Source: Actinotalea alkalitolerans (GTDB lineage Bacteria; Actinomycetota; Actinomycetes; Actinomycetales; Cellulomonadaceae). From it: DNA of 64,000 nucleotides. Below the pieces are notes generated by a model. It was not told the DNA's origin, did not search any database, and saw only the letters and a list, made by a program, of their open reading frames with translations. A program made the translations under genes and the position numbers. Shown in pieces: positions 35,498 through 44,286 of this stretch (position 1 is its first letter; each line of letters opens with the position of its first letter). Where the stretch lies: contig NZ_JAMBPP010000011.1 in the NCBI RefSeq assembly GCF_023369855.1, positions 123,066-187,065 on the forward strand, given 5' to 3'.

Positions 35498-35569
35498 TGG
35501 GCGATACTGGGATCGAACCAGTGACCTCTTCCGTGTCAGGGAAGCGCGCTACCGCTGCGCCAATCGCCC
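35498..35569 (-). tRNA. tRNA-Val (anticodon GAC)
   Basis: A 72-base cloverleaf read on the minus strand. The acceptor stem GGGCGAT/ATCGCCC pairs fully, the D-loop contains the usual G-rich core, the anticodon stem CTTCC/GGAAG frames loop CTGACAC with GAC, and the T-arm has TTCGATC. The CCA end is not encoded. It is the last of three tRNA genes in one likely transcript. It closely resembles the plus-strand tRNA-Val(CAC) at 38539 outside the anticodon arm. Confidence 0.95.
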
Positions 35570-35608
35570 ATGGGTACTGCCGGTGCTGCTGCACTGCTGC
35601 TTGATGCG

Positions 35609-35679
35609 AGGTGGAGACGGGATTCGAACCCGTGTGGACGGCTTTGCAGGCCGCTGCCTCGCCTCTCGGCCACTCCACC
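35609..35679 (-). tRNA. tRNA-Cys (anticodon GCA)
   Basis: A 71-base cloverleaf. Acceptor stem GGTGGAG/CTCCACC with discriminator T, as in bacterial tRNA-Cys. Anticodon stem CGGCC.. frames loop CTGCAAA with GCA. T-arm ACGGGTTCGAATCCCGT. It is the middle gene of the three-tRNA cluster. Confidence 0.95.
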
Positions 35680-35731
35680 GCAAGGCTGTGGTCCACGTCA
35701 GGCGTGAAGCCTTCCAGGGATTGCGCCTTCG

Positions 35732-35803
35732 AGCGGACGACGGGATTCGAACCCGCGACCCTCACCTTGGCAAGGTGATGCTCTACCACTGAGCCACGTC
35801 CGC
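35732..35803 (-). tRNA. tRNA-Gly (anticodon GCC)
   Basis: A 72-base cloverleaf. Acceptor stem GCGGACG/CGTCCGC, D-arm GGCTCAGTGGTAGAGC, anticodon stem CACCT/AGGTG with loop TTGCCAA reading GCC, and T-arm GCGGGTTCGAATCCCGT. It is the first gene of the minus-strand tRNA cluster. Confidence 0.95.
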
Positions 35804-35932
35804 GCGACACGTTCCGGACGAGCCGGCGTCGTGTGCGTCCCGAACTCTAACCGACGGCCAGGACGAGAGTCCAACCGGTGCGATTCGTCGCCGTGTCACG
35901 TCGCGCGGAGCTGCTGGTGGAGGTGTCGGCGC

Positions 35933-35938
35933 TACGGT
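35933..35938 (+). promoter_or_regulatory. -10 box for a probably leaderless pabB transcript
   Basis: TACGGT fits the actinobacterial TANNNT -10 pattern and ends 6 bases before the GTG start at 35945. This leaves almost no 5' leader, and no ribosome site is present. Confidence 0.4.
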
Positions 35939-35944
35939 GACCCG

Positions 35945-37033
35945 GTGCCTGCTGACCCTTTGCGCCGAGCGTCGGGGACTGCCAGGTTCGCGGGGATCAG
36001 TGCTGTCGGCGCCGTGGAGTGCATCGACCTGCGGACCGAGTCCCATCGCCTGGACGGTGGCGGGTTCTGGGCCGTGGTCGGGGACTTCGAGGGCCGGGTC
36101 CGCGCCTGGCGGTTCGCCGAGGTGGAGCGCGACCCCGAGTCGGTGCCGGTGGACCGACCCGGCTCGGCGCGCGCCTGGACCGGTCCGCCGGCCTCGACCT
36201 GGGCGTCGTCACTGGGCAGCTGCGCCTACCAGGCGGCGGTGACCGAGATCCGTCGCGCGATCCGGTCCGGGGACGTCTACCAGGTCAACCTCTGCCGTGT
36301 GCTCCAGGCACCCCTGGCAGCCCTCGACGGGCGCGAGCCTGACCCGGAGGCGCTGACCAGCGTGCTCGCTCGGGGCAACCCGGCCCCGTACTCGGGGCTG
36401 GTGCACGTCCCGGGGGGACGCCATCTCCCACCCGTCTGGGTGGTGACTGCCTCCCCGGAGCTCTTCCTGCGGGTCGAGGGTGGACTGATCGCCTCGGGGC
36501 CCATCAAGGGCACGGCCTCGACCCCTGCCGGGCTCACCGACAAGGACCGTGCGGAGAACATCATGATCGTGGACCTCGTGCGCAACGACCTGCAGCAGGT
36601 GTGCGTACCGGGCACGGTCGAGGTGGTCGGGCTGCTCGAGGTCGAGCAGCATCCCGGCCTCGTCCACCTGGTCTCCACCGTCCAGGGCCGCCTCGTGAGC
36701 GCCATGCCTCCCTGGGGAAGGATCCTGGACGCGACGTATCCGCCGGCCTCGGTGTCCGGCGCTCCGAAGCGGGCGGCGGTGACGGCGATCGAGCGGCTCG
36801 AACCCGTGCCCAGGGGTCCGTACTGCGGTGCGGTGGGCTGGATCGACGCCGACTCGGGCCGGGCTGAGATCGCGGTCGGCATCCGGACGTTCTGGTGGAC
36901 CGCTGAGGACGGCGGGCTGCTGCGTTTCGGGACGGGCGCAGGCATCACCTGGGGAAGCGATCCAGCGGCCGAGTGGGCGGAGACCGAGCTCAAGGCGGAC
37001 CGTCTGATCGGTCTGGCGAGCGCCCCGGGCTGA
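35945..37033 (+). CDS. pabB: Aminodeoxychorismate synthase component I
   Basis: Makes 4-amino-4-deoxychorismate from chorismate for folate synthesis. A GTG start at 35945 gives 362 residues. IRSGDVYQVNLCRV, PELFLRVEGG and GPIKGTASTPAG are visible. The PIKGT Lys marks aminodeoxychorismate rather than anthranilate synthase (PIAGT). DRAENIMIVDLVRNDL and GAPKRAAVTAIERLEP complete the site. The N-terminal domain is short relative to E. coli PabB. The lyase gene follows 44 bases on. No glutaminase gene is nearby. Confidence 0.9.
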   Translation: MPADPLRRASGTARFAGISAVGAVECIDLRTESHRLDGGGFWAVVGDFEGRVRAWRFAEVERDPESVPVDRPGSARAWTGPPASTWASSLGSCAYQAAVTEIRRAIRSGDVYQVNLCRVLQAPLAALDGREPDPEALTSVLARGNPAPYSGLVHVPGGRHLPPVWVVTASPELFLRVEGGLIASGPIKGTASTPAGLTDKDRAENIMIVDLVRNDLQQVCVPGTVEVVGLLEVEQHPGLVHLVSTVQGRLVSAMPPWGRILDATYPPASVSGAPKRAAVTAIERLEPVPRGPYCGAVGWIDADSGRAEIAVGIRTFWWTAEDGGLLRFGTGAGITWGSDPAAEWAETELKADRLIGLASAPG

Positions 37034-37077
37034 CCAGCAGCGATGATCGGACGGACCGGACGACGAGGGAGAGCCGT

Positions 37078-37932
37078 ATGACGGACATGGTGGTGTGGGC
37101 AGACGGGCGTCTGCGTGAACCGGACGAGTCGGTGCTGACGGCCGTCGACCACGGCGTGACGGTGGGTGACGGCGTGTTCGAGACCTGTGGGGTGGTGCGC
37201 GGCAGCGCCTACGCCCTGACCCGCCACCTGGCACGCCTGCAGCGGTCGGCGCAGGGGCTCGGGCTCGAGGCCCCCGATCTCGACGAGGTGCGTCACGCCG
37301 TCGACCAGGTGCTCGCCGCGGGAACCACGGTGGGACGGGTGCGGATCACGGTCACCGCGGGGCAGGGTCCGCTCGGGTCGGGCAGGACCCCCGGTCGCCG
37401 GACCCTCCTGGTCGTCGCTGGTCCTGCGCGGCCTGCCTCGACCGCGCGCGTCGCCCGTGTCCCGTGGACCCGGAACGAGCGGTCCGCGGTGGCCGGGCTG
37501 AAGACGACGTCCTACGCCGAGAACGTGGTCGCGCTGGCCCGGGCGGCCCAGGTCGGTGCGGACGAGGCACTGCTGGCCAACACCGTCGGGGAGCTGTGCG
37601 AGGGCACCGGGTCGAACGTCTTCGTCGAGCGCGACGGGGAGCTCCTGACCCCACCGTTGAGCTCGGGCTGCCTGGCGGGGATCACCCGCGAGCTGGTCCT
37701 GGAGTGGTCTGCGGCGGCCGGGCTGCCCGTCCGTGAGGCGCTGGACGGCGAGCTCCCGTACGCCGTGCTCGACGAGGTGTCGGCGGGGTCGGCACAGCTC
37801 TTGCTGACCGGATCGGTGCGGACCGCGGTCCCGGTGGTCGCACTGGACGGACGTCCGGTGGCCGTCGGGCCGCTGTCCGCGCGGGTCCGTGAGGTCTACC
37901 TCGACGGGGAGGCGCGCGACCTGGACCCGTGA
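37078..37932 (+). CDS. pabC: Aminodeoxychorismate lyase (class IV PLP enzyme)
   Basis: Converts aminodeoxychorismate to 4-aminobenzoate. The 284-residue class IV aminotransferase-fold protein starts at ATG 37078. DHGVTVGDGVFETCGVV and RHLARLQRSAQGL are fold landmarks, GLKTTSYAENVVALARA holds the PLP Lys, and GELCEGTGSNVFVERDG the phosphate site. The fold alone cannot exclude a branched-chain or D-amino-acid transaminase. Adjacent pabB makes the lyase the best reading. Confidence 0.87.
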   Translation: MTDMVVWADGRLREPDESVLTAVDHGVTVGDGVFETCGVVRGSAYALTRHLARLQRSAQGLGLEAPDLDEVRHAVDQVLAAGTTVGRVRITVTAGQGPLGSGRTPGRRTLLVVAGPARPASTARVARVPWTRNERSAVAGLKTTSYAENVVALARAAQVGADEALLANTVGELCEGTGSNVFVERDGELLTPPLSSGCLAGITRELVLEWSAAAGLPVREALDGELPYAVLDEVSAGSAQLLLTGSVRTAVPVVALDGRPVAVGPLSARVREVYLDGEARDLDP

Positions 37933-37957
37933 CGCCCGCGGGGAGGGGCCGGCAGCG

Positions 37958-38392
37958 TCAGGCGTCGAGCAGGCTGACGATCAGCCGGCTGATCTCGTCT
38001 TCCATCCGATCGCTCTCCTCACCGAACGGCACCAGGGCGACGGTCGAGGCCAGGAACCGCGTGAACGGCTCGGCCGCGCCGGCGAGGAGCGCATCGCCCT
38101 CGACGCCGCTCAGTGAGATCAGCAGGTAGGACGGGTCGTCGTCGCGCCAGATGCGGACGTCGCCGGTACCGGCAGGAGCAGAGGAGTCGGCCAGGACGCC
38201 GTGAGCCATCAGCTCACGACCGATCAACCAGGTCGACGTCGAGCTCGCCCCGGAGAACTCGACCCGGACGGTGTACGGGTCGGAGACCCCGAAGCTCAGT
38301 GCGGCCGTCACCGGCAGCACGCTCGCGTCGGAGAGCACGAGGTGCATGGGGACAGCCTCGGAGACGTCCTGCGTCGAACCTCTCATCGCCAC
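37958..38392 (-). CDS. SsgA-like cell division/morphogenesis protein
   Basis: A 144-residue member of the actinomycete SsgA/SsgB family, which positions FtsZ and steers sporulation-type division in Streptomyces. Matching blocks are LSFGVSDPYTVRVEFSG, TWLIGRELMAHGVLA and GTGDVRIWRDDD. It is convergent with pabC and divergent from the tRNA-Val gene. In a rod-shaped non-sporulating host its role would be in ordinary division or shape. Which SsgA subgroup it belongs to cannot be told here. Confidence 0.88.
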   Translation of the reverse strand: MAMRGSTQDVSEAVPMHLVLSDASVLPVTAALSFGVSDPYTVRVEFSGASSTSTWLIGRELMAHGVLADSSAPAGTGDVRIWRDDDPSYLLISLSGVEGDALLAGAAEPFTRFLASTVALVPFGEESDRMEDEISRLIVSLLDA

Positions 38393-38538
38393 GCGCCTCC
38401 TCGTCCCTCGGTCGTCACTGCCCTCACCGGTTCCCCGCTCTCATGGTCGGCGCCGACTCACCGGGGCCGCGTTCGTCAGACTGCATTTGGTTCGCTAACA
38501 TCGCTGGCGACGTCATGCGAACTGCTTGAACGCCTGAC

Positions 38539-38610
38539 GGGCGATTGGCTCAGTGGTAGAGCGCCTCGTTCACACCGAGGAGGTCACTGGTTCGAACCCA
38601 GTATCGCCCA
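38539..38610 (+). tRNA. tRNA-Val (anticodon CAC)
   Basis: A 72-base cloverleaf with the same acceptor stem (GGGCGAT/ATCGCCC) and T-arm as the minus-strand tRNA-Val at 35498. It differs mainly in the D-loop and anticodon arm. Anticodon stem CCTCG/CGAGG, loop TTCACAC reading CAC. The CCA end is not encoded. A short hairpin follows at 38630. Confidence 0.95.
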
Positions 38611-38934
38611 CCCAGCACCATCGAGGAGATCCGCCGAATGGGCGGAGTCTACGGTCGTAGAGGCTCTGACCGCAGGTGACTTCGCAGGTCAGAATCGCGC
38701 TTCACCCATTTGGCCCAGTGCGCGCGGCCCGTGAATATTCGCCCTCCACCTCACCCGTCCGGCCCAGTGGCGGGTGCGTGCGACACCAGGTGGATCGTCG
38801 TCGGTCGCCAGAGCGCACGGGCTGTCCTGCGGTGCCCGACCCCGAGCCGACAGGCCTGATGGCAGCGCGGTCATCGCCGGTGTCGTCTCGTCGGTAGCAT
38901 CGACCCCGCAGCCCATCGCGAGGAGAGCTTCACC
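38611..38934 (+). other. 324-base region between tRNA-Val and thrS
   Basis: No gene is supported. A hairpin TCCGCC-GAATG-GGCGGA (38630-38646) may end the tRNA transcript. CTGACC..GGTCAG forms a second weak stem near 38665-38692. GGCCCAGTG appears twice in the middle part (near 38713 and 38763). TAGCAT (38895-38900) is a plausible -10 for thrS, leaving a ~28-base leader with AGGAGAG as ribosome site. I see no T-box features. Confidence 0.5.
38895..38900 (+). promoter_or_regulatory. -10 box of the thrS operon
   Basis: TAGCAT fits TANNNT, 34 bases before the GTG start, with AGGAGAG at 38921-38927 as ribosome-binding site. No clear -35 was found. Confidence 0.4.
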
Positions 38935-40935
38935 GTGTCACAGATCACACTGTCCGTCGATGGCGCCGAGCGCACGGTGGAGTCCGGGAGCACCGGGACC
39001 GAGCTCTTCAGCGACCGCAGGGACGTCGTGGTCCTGCGGGTCGACGGCGAGCTGGTCGACCTCGACGTCACGCTGACCGCAGGAAGCACCGTCGAGGGCG
39101 TGACCATCGGGTCCCCGGACGGTCTGGCCGTGCTCCGTCACTCGGCCGCGCACGTCCTGGCACAGGCCGTGCAGCAGGTGAACCCCTCAGCCAGGCTCGG
39201 CATCGGCCCGCCCATCACCGACGGCTTCTACTACGACTTCGACGTCGAGACGCCGTTCACCCCGGAGGACCTCAAGGCCCTGGAGAAGGTGATGCAGCGG
39301 ATCATCAAGGAAGGGCAGACGTTCCGCCGTCGCGAGGTCACCGAGCTCGACGCACGTACCGAGCTCGCCGACGAGCCCTACAAGCTCGAGCTGATCGGTC
39401 TCAAGGGCAGCGCCGACGAGGCGGGTGAGGGCGCGACGGTCGAGGTCGGCCTCGGCGGTCTGAGCATCTACCAGAACCTCAGGCGCGACGGGTCGGTCGT
39501 CTGGCAGGACCTCTGCCGCGGCCCGCACCTGCCCAGCACACGCCTGATCGCCAACGGCTTCCAGCTGACTCGCTCGGCCGCCGCCTACTGGCGCGGGTCG
39601 GAGAAGAACCCCCAGCTGCAGCGCGTCTACGGCACGGCCTGGCCCACCAAGGACGCGCTGCGTGCCCACCTGGACCGGCTGGCGGAGGCCGAGCGGCGCG
39701 ACCATCGCCGGATCGGCGCCGAGATGGACCTGTTCTCCTTCCCCGACGAGCTGGGATCGGGCCTTCCCGTGTTCCATCCCAAGGGCGGGATCATCCGCAA
39801 CGAGCTCGAGAGCTACTCGCGCGCCCGGCACATCGAGGCGGGGTACTCGTTCGTCAACACCCCGCACATCACCAAGGGGCACCTGTTCGAGACCTCCGGC
39901 CACCTGGACTGGTACGCGGACGGCATGTACCCGCCGATGCACGTCGACGCCGAGCTCGATGACGACGGCACGGTGCGCAAGCCCGGGCAGGACTACTACC
40001 TCAAGCCGATGAACTGCCCGATGCACAACCTGATCTTCGCCTCGCGTGGTCGGTCGTACCGGGAGCTCCCGCTCCGGCTCTTCGAGTTCGGGTCGGTCTA
40101 CCGGTACGAGAAGTCCGGCGTGGTCCACGGGCTGACGCGGGTGCGGGGGATGACCCAGGACGACGCCCACATCTACTGCACGCGCGAGCAGATGAAGGAT
40201 GAGCTCTCCGCGACGCTGCGGTTCGTCCTGCAGCTGCTCAAGGACTACGGGCTGGAGGACTTCTACCTCGAGCTCTCGACCCGCAACGAGGAGAAGTCGG
40301 TCGGCTCGCACGAGATCTGGGAGGAGGCGACCCGCACCCTCCAGGAGGTCGGCGCGGACTCGGGCCTGGACCTCCTGCCCGACCCCGGTGGCGCTGCCTT
40401 CTACGGTCCCAAGATCTCCGTCCAGGCCCGGGACGCGATCGGCCGGACGTGGCAGATGTCGACCATCCAGCTCGACTTCAACCTTCCCGAGCGGTTCGAC
40501 CTGGAGTACACCGCCCCGGACGGCTCCCGCCAGCGCCCGGTGATGATCCACCGTGCCCTGTTCGGCTCGATCGAACGGTTCTTCGGTGTCCTCACGGAGC
40601 ACTACGCCGGGGCGTTCCCGGCCTGGCTCGCCCCGGTCCAGGTCGTCGCGGTACCCGTCGCCGAGCCCTTCAACGACTACCTGGCCGACGTCGTCGCGCA
40701 GCTGCGGGGACACGGCATCCGGGCCGAGCTCGACCTGTCCGACGACCGCTTCGGCAAGAAGATCCGGACCGCCAGCACCCAGAAGGTCCCGTTCGTGCTG
40801 ATCGCCGGAGGCGAGGACGTCGAGGCCGGCGCGGTCTCGTTCAGGTACCGAGACGGCCGTCAGGACAACGGCGTGCTCGTCGCCGAGGCCGTCGAACGGA
40901 TCGTGGCCGCGGTGCGTGACCGCGTCCAGGTCTGA
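38935..40935 (+). CDS. thrS: Threonyl-tRNA synthetase
   Basis: Charges tRNA-Thr with threonine. The 666-residue protein has the N-terminal TGS domain (1-60), the editing domain with [11 protein letters not shown] and the [20 protein letters not shown] segment, and the class II core: ..[20 protein letters not shown] with a zinc-binding Cys, [21 protein letters not shown] (motif 2), and motif 3 near [10 protein letters not shown]. The C-terminal anticodon domain ends at the stop. The GTG start follows AGGAGAG. It is the head of the conserved PIM operon. Confidence 0.97.
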   Translation: MSQITLSVDGAERTVESGSTGTELFSDRRDVVVLRVDGELVDLDVTLTAGSTVEGVTIGSPDGLAVLRHSAAHVLAQAVQQVNPSARLGIGPPITDGFYYDFDVETPFTPEDLKALEKVMQRIIKEGQTFRRREVTELDARTELADEPYKLELIGLKGSADEAGEGATVEVGLGGLSIYQNLRRDGSVVWQDLCRGPHLPSTRLIANGFQLTRSAAAYWRGSEKNPQLQRVYGTAWPTKDALRAHLDRLAEAERRDHRRIGAEMDLFSFPDELGSGLPVFHPKGGIIRNELESYSRARHIEAGYSFVNTPHITKGHLFETSGHLDWYADGMYPPMHVDAELDDDGTVRKPGQDYYLKPMNCPMHNLIFASRGRSYRELPLRLFEFGSVYRYEKSGVVHGLTRVRGMTQDDAHIYCTREQMKDELSATLRFVLQLLKDYGLEDFYLELSTRNEEKSVGSHEIWEEATRTLQEVGADSGLDLLPDPGGAAFYGPKISVQARDAIGRTWQMSTIQLDFNLPERFDLEYTAPDGSRQRPVMIHRALFGSIERFFGVLTEHYAGAFPAWLAPVQVVAVPVAEPFNDYLADVVAQLRGHGIRAELDLSDDRFGKKIRTASTQKVPFVLIAGGEDVEAGAVSFRYRDGRQDNGVLVAEAVERIVAAVRDRVQV

Positions 40936-40938
40936 GCG

Positions 40939-41493
40939 ATGCACCCCGACCCGCCTGAGCACTTCGCCGGCGAGCCCGACTCGTTCGAGCGCCTCTGGAC
41001 CCCCCACCGCATGGTCTACATCGCGGGGGACGCGACCCCGGTCCCGGGCCGTGAGGACACCGACTGCCCGTTCTGCGCCGTCCAGCAGCGGCCCGACACC
41101 GACGCGCTGGTCGTGCACCGGGGGACCCTGGCCTTCGTGGTGCTCAACCTCTACCCGTACAACCCGGGTCACCTGCTGGTGTGCCCCTTCCGGCACGTGG
41201 CCGACTACACCGACCTCACGCCCGAGGAGGTCGGGGAGGTCGCCGACCTGACCCGCGAGGCGATGTCCGTGCTGAGGGCGGTCTCGAACCCGGCGGGCTT
41301 CAACCTCGGCATGAACCAGGGCGCGGTCGCGGGGGCGGGGATCGCCGCTCACCTGCACCAGCACGTCGTGCCGCGATGGACCGGTGACGCGAACTTCCTC
41401 CCGATCGTCGGTCGCACCAAGGCGTTGCCCGAGCTGCTCGCCCAGACCCGCGACCGCCTGGCTGCGGCCTGGCCTGTCGAACGGGAGCGGTGA
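40939..41493 (+). CDS. HIT-family nucleotide hydrolase/phosphorylase (Rv2613c-like)
   Basis: A 184-residue HIT protein. HLHQHVVPRW is the catalytic histidine triad and NLYPYNPGHLLVCPFRHV the conserved strand. It is the ortholog by position of M. tuberculosis Rv2613c, which is a diadenosine-tetraphosphate phosphorylase; that activity is inferred here. A CPFC pair (DCPFCAVQ) in the N-terminal region may bind zinc. It lies 3 bases after thrS and overlaps pgsA by 4 bases. Confidence 0.92.
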   Translation: MHPDPPEHFAGEPDSFERLWTPHRMVYIAGDATPVPGREDTDCPFCAVQQRPDTDALVVHRGTLAFVVLNLYPYNPGHLLVCPFRHVADYTDLTPEEVGEVADLTREAMSVLRAVSNPAGFNLGMNQGAVAGAGIAAHLHQHVVPRWTGDANFLPIVGRTKALPELLAQTRDRLAAAWPVERER

Positions 41494-42104
41494 GGCCGGT
41501 GCTCAACCGTCTGCGGAACGTCGCGACGCGTGTCTTCACCCCGATCGCTGCCTTCCTCCTGCGCCGTGGCGTGTCACCCGACACGGTGACGGTCACCGGG
41601 ACCCTCGGGGTGGTGGTCGCAGCGCTGTGGTTCTTCCCCCTGGGTCACCTGCTGGTCGGGACCCTCGTCATCACCCTGTTCGTGCTGACCGACCTGGTCG
41701 ACGGCGTGATGGCGCGTGCCTCGGGCCGCACGAGCGCCTGGGGTGCCTTCCTCGACTCGACGATGGACCGCTTCGGGGACGCCGCGATCTTCACCGGTCT
41801 GGTGCTCTACCTCGCCGGTCGTGGGGACGACCCGGTCGGGGCGGTGCTCGCGCTGGCCTGCCTGGTGCTCGGCTCGATCGTTCCCTACACCCGGGCGCGT
41901 GCCGAGGGGCTGGGGATGACCGCGAACGTGGGTATCGCCGAGCGTGCTGATCGTCTCGCCGCGGTGCTGGTCGCCACCGGCCTGGTCGGTCTGGGGCTGC
42001 CTGCCGTCGTGCTCACCGTGGTGCTCGGCCTGCTGGCGGTCGCGAGCGCGGTGACGGTGGTGCAGCGGATGGCCACCGTCCGTCGCCAGGCGGTCAGCAG
42101 GTGA
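41490..42104 (+). CDS. pgsA: Phosphatidylinositol-phosphate synthase (CDP-alcohol phosphatidyltransferase)
   Basis: Joins CDP-diacylglycerol and inositol phosphate, the first step toward PI and PIMs. The 204-residue membrane protein shows the full family motif D-G-x2-A-R-x8-G-x3-D-x3-D in DLVDGVMARASG and LDSTMDRFGD (about residues 69-96), plus five or six membrane segments. The GTG start overlaps the HIT gene stop. The position, between HIT and patA, identifies the inositol-specific PgsA1 type. Confidence 0.92.
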   Translation: MRPVLNRLRNVATRVFTPIAAFLLRRGVSPDTVTVTGTLGVVVAALWFFPLGHLLVGTLVITLFVLTDLVDGVMARASGRTSAWGAFLDSTMDRFGDAAIFTGLVLYLAGRGDDPVGAVLALACLVLGSIVPYTRARAEGLGMTANVGIAERADRLAAVLVATGLVGLGLPAVVLTVVLGLLAVASAVTVVQRMATVRRQAVSR

Positions 42105-43060
42105 GCACGAGCCGGATGCTGCTGGCCGGTTGGCGCCTGATGAACCGTCTGCCCGAGGACGTCGTCCGAGGGCTGATGCTGGCGGTCGCCGACGTCACGT
42201 GGATGCTGCGGGGCGAGGGGGTGCGTCGGCTGGAGGCGAACCTGCGCCGGGCCCGCCCCGCGGCGGGTGTGCGTGAGCTGCGCCGGCTCAGTCGCGCGGG
42301 GATGCGCACCTACCTGCGCTACTACGGCGAGGCGTTCACCCTCGGGAAGGTCAGCACCGAGCAGCTCCAGGCCCGCGTCAGGGCGCTCGGCGCCGAACCG
42401 TTGCGGGCTGAGGTCATGGCAGGGCGTTCGGTGGTGCTGGCGCTGGGTCATCAGGGCAACTGGGACCTCGCCGGTGCCTGGGCGACGGTCTACCTCGCCC
42501 CGGTCACCACGGTCGCCGAGCGGCTCGAGCCCCCGGAGGTCTTCGAGGAGTTCGTCCGTCTGCGTGAGGGCGTGGGTATGACGATCATCCCGCTCGACGC
42601 CGGCAGCGAGGTGTTCCGTGACCTCGTCCGTGAGGTCCGCGCCGGGGGACGGCTGGTCCCGCTGCTCGCCGACCGTGACCTCACCGCACGGGGGATCGAG
42701 GTCGACCTCCTGGGCGAGCGAGCGCGGGTCGCCGCGGGTCCGGCCGCTCTGGCGGTCACGACCGGCTCGATGCTCGTCCCGGTCTCCATCCGGCACGAAC
42801 GCCTGCGCGGGGCCGCGCGCCGGGCTGCCGGCACCCGGTGGGGGATCGTGATCACCTTCCACGACCCGGTCCTCGTGCCGCAGGACCGGCCGCGGGCCGA
42901 GCAGGTCACCGCGGCCACGCAGGCCTGGGTCGACGTCCTGGGTACGGACATCGCGGCACACCCGACGCACTGGCACATGCTGCAGCGGGTCTTCGTCGAG
43001 GACCTCGACCCCGAGCGCTACGCGGCCACGCAGGCGGCGGCGGGGGAGGCCGCACCGTGA
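42101..43060 (+). CDS. patA: Phosphatidylinositol mannoside acyltransferase
   Basis: Adds a fatty acyl chain to a mannose of PIM1/PIM2 at the inner membrane face. The 319-residue protein belongs to the lipid A acyltransferase-like family. LALGHQGNWDLAGAW holds the HX4D catalytic motif (~residues 110-115). The RLRRLSRAGMRTYLRYYGE block and PVSIRHERL are also typical. It overlaps pgsA and pimA by 4 bases each, so the pathway steps are translationally coupled. Confidence 0.92.
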   Translation: MSTSRMLLAGWRLMNRLPEDVVRGLMLAVADVTWMLRGEGVRRLEANLRRARPAAGVRELRRLSRAGMRTYLRYYGEAFTLGKVSTEQLQARVRALGAEPLRAEVMAGRSVVLALGHQGNWDLAGAWATVYLAPVTTVAERLEPPEVFEEFVRLREGVGMTIIPLDAGSEVFRDLVREVRAGGRLVPLLADRDLTARGIEVDLLGERARVAAGPAALAVTTGSMLVPVSIRHERLRGAARRAAGTRWGIVITFHDPVLVPQDRPRAEQVTAATQAWVDVLGTDIAAHPTHWHMLQRVFVEDLDPERYAATQAAAGEAAP

Positions 43061-44286
43061 CCGGAGAGAGCCTGCGCATCGGGCTGGTGTGCCCGTACTC
43101 CTTCGACGTGCCGGGCGGTGTCCAGTTCCACGTCCGGGACCTGGCCGAGGCTCTCGAGCGGCTCGGGCACACGGTCTCGGTGCTCGCCCCCGCTGACGAC
43201 GACACCCCCGTCCCCGACTACATGACCCCCGCCGGGCGGGCGATCCCGGTGCGCTACAACGGGTCGGTGGCCCGGATGACCTTCGGCCCGGTCAGCGCCG
43301 CTCGGGTACGTCGATGGCTCACGGCGGGCGAGTTCGACATCCTGCACCTGCACGAGCCGGTGACCCCGAGCCTGGGGATGCTCGCGCTGTGGATCGCGCA
43401 GGGTCCGATCGTCGCGACCTTCCACACCTCGCTGGTGCGTTCGCGGGCGCTGCAGATGGCCTATCCGATCGTCCGACCGAGCATGGAGAAGATCGCCGCG
43501 CGGATCGCGGTCTCGGAGGACGCCCGGCGGACCCTGGTCGACCACCTCGGCGGGGACGCCGTGGTCATCCCCAACGGTGTGTACGTCGAGCAGTTCTCGG
43601 TCGGTGCGCCCGACGCGCGCTGGACGGGGACCCCGGACGCACCGACCGTCGCCTTCCTGGGGCGCCTCGACGAGCCCCGCAAGGGACTGCCGGTCCTCAC
43701 CGCCGCGATCCCGGCGGTGCTGGCAGCTCACCCGGGCGCCCGCTTCCTGGTGGCCGGTCGCGGTGAGACCGGGGCGGCCGAGGCCCGCGAGGTCCTCGGT
43801 GAGCTGGCCGGGTCGGTCGAGTTCCTCGGCGGCATCTCGGACGAGGAGAAGGGTGCGCTGCTGCGGTCGGTCGACGTGTACTGCGCCCCGCACACCGGGG
43901 GCGAGAGCTTCGGGATCGTGCTCGTCGAGGCGATGAGCGCGGGTGCCGCGGTCGTCGCCAGTGACCTGGGGGCCTTCAGCCGGGTCCTGGACGGCGGCGA
44001 TGCCGGTGTGCTGTTCCGCACGGGCGATGCCGAGGACCTGGCGGCCACCCTGACACGGGTCCTGTCCGACGCCGAGCTCCGCCGCAAGGTCGCGGACCGC
44101 GCCTCGCAGGTCGTGCTCCAGTACGACTGGTCGGCAGTGACGCAGCAGGTGCTGACCGTGTACGAGATGGTGCTGGCAGGGACAGGCCCAGGGGCTCGCG
44201 TCGGCGAGGACCCGTCGTCGGCCCGTGGCCGGCTGCTCCCCGGACCACCCTCCGGTTCTGCGTCCTGGACGGAGGGTGACCTGTGA
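43057..44286 (+). CDS. pimA: Phosphatidylinositol alpha-mannosyltransferase
   Basis: Transfers the first mannose from GDP-mannose to PI. A GTG start at 43057 gives 409 residues. It is a GT4, GT-B-fold enzyme: N-terminal PYSFDVPGGVQFHVRDLAEAL, LHEPVTPSLGML, IPNGVYVEQF, then EPRKGLPVL and the donor-site block APHTGGESFGIVLVEAMSAG with the E-x7-E pattern. The C-terminal ~30 residues are Gly/Ser-rich. It is the fifth gene of the thrS run. Confidence 0.94.
   Translation: MTGESLRIGLVCPYSFDVPGGVQFHVRDLAEALERLGHTVSVLAPADDDTPVPDYMTPAGRAIPVRYNGSVARMTFGPVSAARVRRWLTAGEFDILHLHEPVTPSLGMLALWIAQGPIVATFHTSLVRSRALQMAYPIVRPSMEKIAARIAVSEDARRTLVDHLGGDAVVIPNGVYVEQFSVGAPDARWTGTPDAPTVAFLGRLDEPRKGLPVLTAAIPAVLAAHPGARFLVAGRGETGAAEAREVLGELAGSVEFLGGISDEEKGALLRSVDVYCAPHTGGESFGIVLVEAMSAGAAVVASDLGAFSRVLDGGDAGVLFRTGDAEDLAATLTRVLSDAELRRKVADRASQVVLQYDWSAVTQQVLTVYEMVLAGTGPGARVGEDPSSARGRLLPGPPSGSASWTEGDL

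Noticed and set aside
38539..38610. tRNA-Val as an integration site with an adjacent element
   Set aside because: The 324 bases after it hold no integrase, no repeat of the tRNA 3' end, and lead straight into conserved thrS.
38611..38934. T-box riboswitch in front of thrS
   Set aside because: No specifier-loop, T-box sequence or antiterminator pair is recognisable.
39187..41364. 725-codon open frame on the minus strand opposite thrS
   Set aside because: It runs antisense to a clear ThrRS and HIT gene, has low-complexity Arg/Gly/Asp/Val composition and no domain. Long antisense frames are expected at this GC content.
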